From assembly GCF_000311725.1 (NCBI RefSeq), contig NZ_HE978514.1, positions 213,760 to 277,759 on the forward strand: a stretch of DNA of 64,000 bases, read 5' to 3'. A program made the translations under genes and the position numbers. Below are positions 60,791 through 64,000 of the stretch, piece by piece. The DNA is from Robertmurraya massiliosenegalensis JC6 (GTDB taxonomy: Bacteria > Bacillota > Bacilli > Bacillales > Cytobacillaceae). Positions within the stretch are counted from its first letter, which is position 1; the number at the start of each line of letters is the position of its first letter. A model generated the notes under the pieces. That model saw only the letters and a list, made by a program, of their open reading frames with translations, did not search any database and was not told the DNA's origin.

Positions 60791-61624
60791 TCATACTGAT
60801 TGTCTTAACATTAGATACAGCAGACGATCAAACATTCGATCTGTTAAAACTCTTCTAAAAAATAGCATAGGCTTTGCAAATTGCCCTGCAGCATATCTAG
60901 TTTTTGGCCTCTTTGCTTCAATTGCTTTCATAACAATTTTTCCAATCACATATGGTGAGCTTGCTTGATTAATCATATTGCTCGCCATTTTAATATAAGC
61001 GTTGGTCATATTAGCATATGCTCCTTTGCCAGATGTCTTTTGAACATATTCCAACATAATATTGGACCATTCACTTTTAATAGATCCTGGTTGAATAACA
61101 ACTACATCAATACCAAATGGAGCAACCTCCAGACGTAGACAATCTGAATATCCTTCGAGAGCGTGCTTTGTAGCATGATACCATGCTCCTAGAGGAGTAT
61201 AAATTCTTCCTCCAGTTGAAGAATTGTTAATTATTTTCCCTGACTTTTGTCTTCGCATATGTGGTAAGACTAACTGAGTTAATCGACTTAATCCAAATAA
61301 ATTCACTTCAAATTGTCTTCTAGCTTCCTCCAAAGTCACATCCTCTACAGCCCCATAGGAACCATACCCTGCATTATTAAACAACACATCAATTCTTCCT
61401 TGTTCCTCCATAATCCGATTTATTCCATTAACCATTGATTGTTCATCTGTAACATCTAATGCAATTAATTTAGCTCCCTTCGCCTCCAAATCTAGCATTC
61501 TCTCTATTCGTCTTGCCGCACTATAAACTACATAGCCTTTCTCTAATAATAATTCAGTTGTTGCTTTACCCATCCCTGCTGAAGCTCCTGTTATGAGAAC
61601 GACCCCTTTGTTTCCTTCTGTCAT
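60791..61624 (-). CDS. Short-chain dehydrogenase/reductase (SDR)
   Basis: About 277 aa, classical SDR: cofactor loop TGASAGMGK (12-20), NNAGYG, catalytic Ser in NNSSTGG and the Y-x3-K pair in YHATKHA. The substrate region around PGSIKSEWSNIM is variable. The basic residue AARRIER after the second strand favours NADP(H). AAGGAGGAG lies before the ATG. The gene is divergent from a TetR regulator, so it is probably its regulated target; substrate unknown. Confidence 0.9.
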   Translation of the reverse strand: MTEGNKGVVLITGASAGMGKATTELLLEKGYVVYSAARRIERMLDLEAKGAKLIALDVTDEQSMVNGINRIMEEQGRIDVLFNNAGYGSYGAVEDVTLEEARRQFEVNLFGLSRLTQLVLPHMRRQKSGKIINNSSTGGRIYTPLGAWYHATKHALEGYSDCLRLEVAPFGIDVVVIQPGSIKSEWSNIMLEYVQKTSGKGAYANMTNAYIKMASNMINQASSPYVIGKIVMKAIEAKRPKTRYAAGQFAKPMLFFRRVLTDRMFDRLLYLMLRQSV

Positions 61625-61650
61625 TTTCCCTCTCCTCCTTCTCACCTATA

Positions 61651-61729
61651 AGTGACACGTTTGTTTACTTATACACACTTGTGTCACTTCGGTAAATAAA
61701 TTATAATAATTGAAGAAAGGGAGAGTCAA
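61651..61729. promoter_or_regulatory. Divergent SDR/TetR promoters with a probable TetR operator
   Basis: AGTGACAC at 61651-61658 and GTGTCACT at 61681-61688 form a perfect 8-bp inverted repeat. For the TetR gene: TTGTGT (61679-61684), 17 bases, TATAAT (61702-61707); the operator arm covers its -35. For the SDR gene on the minus strand: TTGACT (61729-61724), 18 bases, TATAAT (61705-61700). The two -10 boxes overlap. Binding could repress both genes. Confidence 0.7.
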
Positions 61730-61794
61730 TACATCTAGAACAAGTGATACAAATAGGATAATTTGAGTCATTTGTTAAGAAAGAAGGAGATTTA

Positions 61795-62361
61795 GTGGTT
61801 AAAGATAAAAGCAACAATCCCATTTCCATACGTTCAAGAAAGTGGATTATTGATGCACTATTAGAACTAATGAAAGAGAAAGCTTATGACAAAATTACCA
61901 TTAAAGAGATTACAGACAAAGCAGATTTAGTTCGTAAAACTTTTTATCGAAATTTCGATTCGAAAGATGATGTACTATATGAATATATTAATGAGTTGAT
62001 GAAACAGGTCGAAAAGGAATTTGAGAATGATCAATCATTGACTCCTTATACAATGGCAACAAAATACTTTACTTTTTGGAGTGAACACATCCATTTTTTA
62101 CATTTACTCCAACGAAATAATCTTTTCATCATACTTCTGCAACACCTTGATATGTATATGCCTGGCTTAAATGGAAGATATAAAGCGAATATATTAGATG
62201 GATTTGATGCTCTCTTTTTGGATTATTACACTATTTTTAATTCTGCCGGAGTGTGGCATATGCTTGAAAGATGGGTTAGCGGAGGAGCAAAAGAGACACC
62301 TGAACAGTTAGCTCAGATATACTCAGATATTACATTAAACAATCCTCACAAAAAAAAGTGA
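61795..62361 (+). CDS. TetR/AcrR-family transcriptional regulator
   Basis: A 188-aa repressor. N-terminal HTH (about 30-58): KAYDKITIKEITDKADLVRK and TFYRNFDSKDDVLYEYINEL. The C-terminal ligand domain (about 65-188) is helical, with LDMYMPGLNGRYKANILDGF and ending VSGGAKETPEQLAQIYSDIT. GTG start with AAGGAG upstream. Divergent from the SDR gene with a shared operator-like dyad. Confidence 0.92.
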   Translation: MVKDKSNNPISIRSRKWIIDALLELMKEKAYDKITIKEITDKADLVRKTFYRNFDSKDDVLYEYINELMKQVEKEFENDQSLTPYTMATKYFTFWSEHIHFLHLLQRNNLFIILLQHLDMYMPGLNGRYKANILDGFDALFLDYYTIFNSAGVWHMLERWVSGGAKETPEQLAQIYSDITLNNPHKKK

Positions 62362-63307
62362 AAAATCTGTTTTTAATACACGCTTTCTTTATATTCCTTC
62401 TTCCAATAAACACCGAATAATCTGGAGTCTCTTAAAAATCCAGTTTATTCCTTTAATAACAACTATATAATTAGCTGGATAATCGAATTCTTAGAAAAAA
62501 TAGGGAAAAAAGATAGCTATAGTTATAAGAAAGGCATGAACTATTGAAAAAAGCCTGTTACAGCAAGGATGGAGGAGAAAAGGAGAAGGAAAAACTATAG
62601 ATTTTGTATTGAGTTTCTATCGAAAAAGAGAAGAGAAAATCCCGGATTCCTATTGAGGTAAAACCGGGATGATATTGGTTCCGAATCGGAAATTTCTATT
62701 TTCCTTCGGAAGAGTTTATTTTTTGGTTACACCTTCAACACCAACTCCGTCACTACTTCCACATGTGTCGAGTATATTTCACAGACAACTAATAAGAATT
62801 ATGGTGACTATACTACTTAATCTTTAGGGCGGTAAATATGAACCGCTCTTTTTTAATCCTAACACTAACAGACATGATAACACTAATATCTTTATAACCC
62901 TACCCACTACCGAATGAATTGTTTAGGTTCTAAGCAAGAACCGTAACCCTTGTCCCCTCCGTACCATATTTTCACAAATTAATCCTGTACGTCATCCCTT
63001 ACCTACCGCAATTATAACCTTTAAAATGGGTGTCCCTTTTCTCTTTTATTATTTTTTACTAATACCTTTAATTGCTCCGTTAGTATCTGCGAACATTTAT
63101 ACCTAGATACCTTCATTTTTCTTTATAAAACACCTACGTTCGCCCTGCCCCAATGCCTAAAATATATTTTCTTATGACGTACAACAGACTTACCAGTCTA
63201 ATTTTATCAGAATTAGACAAATATATTCTGTTTTACGTTCTTTGTTAGATTTTTTTATTTCTTTCTTATATTGATATTGAACAAATAAAACTTGGAAGGT
63301 GGATTAT
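62362..63307. other. Long non-coding stretch with hairpins
   Basis: No supportable gene in nearly 950 bases. A hairpin ATCCCGG/CCGGGAT lies near 62638-62671 and TTCCGAATCGGAA is a palindrome near 62683. A T-tailed hairpin GCGGT/ACCGC (62827-62853) would end a plus-strand transcript. TCTAATT/AATTAGA (63197-63217) is an inverted repeat close to the following genes. The rest is AT-rich and unremarkable. It forms the border between the chromosome-like part and the mobile-looking genes at the right edge. Confidence 0.5.
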
Positions 63308-63475
63308 ATGAAAATACTTACTGTTAATGAAGTAGCTGAAATACTGAAACTATCAAAATGCAAAGTCTATGCACTTGCTAAGAACGGAGAAATTCCAATC
63401 GTTAAAATCGGAGGTTCAATTAGGGTTATTCAGGAAGAACTAGAGAACTTTTTAAAAGGTGGTGAGGTTAAATGA
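63308..63475 (+). CDS. Excisionase-type helix-turn-helix protein
   Basis: A 55-aa protein with the MerR-like winged helix of the excisionase/HTH_17 family: ILTVNEVAEILKLSKCKVYA, LAKNGEIPIVKIGGSIRVIQ, then EELENFLKGG. AAGGTGG ribosome site. Its stop overlaps the next start (ATGA). Such genes occur in integrative elements, plasmids and phages, where they control excision or gene expression. Confidence 0.85.
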   Translation: MKILTVNEVAEILKLSKCKVYALAKNGEIPIVKIGGSIRVIQEELENFLKGGEVK

Positions 63476-63738
63476 TTATAAAAAATCTATCTCATACTCT
63501 TACCCTTGAACAAACTGCTAGAGTTCTTGAAAAGTTTAACATTGTATTTACGGTTGAAGGGGTTAAGACAAAGATACAACTACATCAACTAACCGCCATT
63601 TCAAAGCCTTATGAGGATAGGAGATATTCAGGCTATCCTTACTTAGTTCTAATCAGTTCTTTAGTAGATTACCTGAGAGATAAAGGCTATTCAGATAACG
63701 ACATAAAGGACGCTTTACCTGATGGCGTTGAAATCTAA
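63472..63738 (+). CDS. Unknown small protein in the same operon
   Basis: An 88-aa protein with NLSHTLTLEQTARVLEKFNI, VEGVKTKIQLHQL and a helical C-terminus SLVDYLRDKGYSDNDIKDAL. Family not recognised. Its start lies within the end of the excisionase-like gene, so translation is coupled. A strong terminator follows. Confidence 0.7.
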   Translation: MIIKNLSHTLTLEQTARVLEKFNIVFTVEGVKTKIQLHQLTAISKPYEDRRYSGYPYLVLISSLVDYLRDKGYSDNDIKDALPDGVEI

Positions 63739-63741
63739 TCC

Positions 63742-63765
63742 CCCACCCTTACGGTGGGTTTTTTT
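63742..63765 (+). terminator. Terminator of the excisionase operon
   Basis: CCCACC/GGTGGG stem, loop CTTAC, then seven T. Confidence 0.88.
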
Positions 63766-63833
63766 ACGCAACTACTATAACACATGCAACGATTACTAAA
63801 GGGACTATGACAATACAGGAGGTTATTATTAAA

Positions 63834-64000
63834 ATGAGTATTCCAATGAAAAACACGCTGACAGGTGAGACTGTTAATGTAGCTAGTTACGTGACAGAGG
63901 AACAAAAAAGGGCATGGGAGGAAAGACAAAAAAGAACCGTTTACAGGAAGAAGAACATCATTCCGTTTGTTGCCTGTTACCATGACCCTATAATGGAAGT
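63834..64000 (+). CDS. Unknown plasmid/phage-type protein, N-terminus only
   Basis: Starts MSIPMKNTLTGETVNVASYV and continues TEEQKRAWEERQKRTVYRKK, NIIPFVACYHDPIMEV, then the window ends. AGGAGG lies 12 bases before the ATG. The opening is reminiscent of replication- or regulation-related proteins of Bacillus plasmids and phages, but I cannot name the family. Confidence 0.65.
   Translation, partial: MSIPMKNTLTGETVNVASYVTEEQKRAWEERQKRTVYRKKNIIPFVACYHDPIME

Noticed and set aside
62680-62820. Plus-strand frame ending before a T-tailed hairpin
   Set aside because: Reads without a start codon or ribosome site and low-information sequence; kept only as a note under the non-coding stretch.

Overview
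The window is AT-rich DNA from a Bacillaceae (Firmicutes) chromosome. The signs are strong AGGAGG-type ribosome sites with frequent TTG/GTG starts, many T-tailed hairpin terminators, a guanidine-I riboswitch in front of a YkkC/YkkD pair, and Bacillus-type families such as DUF817, DUF2975, DUF4275 and VanZ. The species cannot be fixed from sequence alone. I saw no rRNA, tRNA or CRISPR.

Left part (1-6.1 kb): the broken end of an IS256-family element abuts a strikingly regular array of seventeen 52-bp units with hairpin arms. A complete AapJQMP-type amino-acid ABC transporter follows. From 6.1 to 7 kb is the guanidine riboswitch and exporter. From 7 to 26 kb, mostly on the minus strand, are ordinary accessory genes: small membrane and unknown proteins, a PadR regulator with two VanZ-like proteins, UppP, an EgtUV/OpuC-type transporter, a peptide deformylase, a RibD-like reductase between copies of a dispersed repeat, a YozG/DUF2975 pair, and a single protein that joins sigma-factor, anti-sigma and extracellular domains.

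The core of interest is 26.4-38.6 kb. A twelve-gene minus-strand locus encodes a three-subunit molybdenum hydroxylase (FAD, 2Fe-2S and Mo subunits), its cofactor maturation proteins (MocA, XdhC), CoxG, a nitrate/sulfonate/taurine-type ABC importer, an ACMSD-like amidohydrolase, an alpha/beta hydrolase and a NIPSNAP protein. A divergent RpiR-family regulator sits opposite. Between the two lie two tandem TTGAA-N7-TTCAA palindromes that look like its operators. This reads as an import-oxidise-hydrolyse/decarboxylate catabolic pathway for an unidentified, probably aromatic or N-heterocyclic, compound.

Right part (38.7-64 kb): a CoiA-like nuclease-family protein, an aspartase/fumarase-family lyase, a tRNA-dihydrouridine synthase, an azoreductase, a two-component system beside an FtsX-type ABC exporter, and then a recombined zone of unknown genes, gene remnants, a 5'-truncated polymorphic toxin with a probable immunity gene, and a divergent SDR/TetR pair. 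The last 700 bases (excisionase-like gene and neighbours) look like the edge of an integrated element or plasmid-like module.
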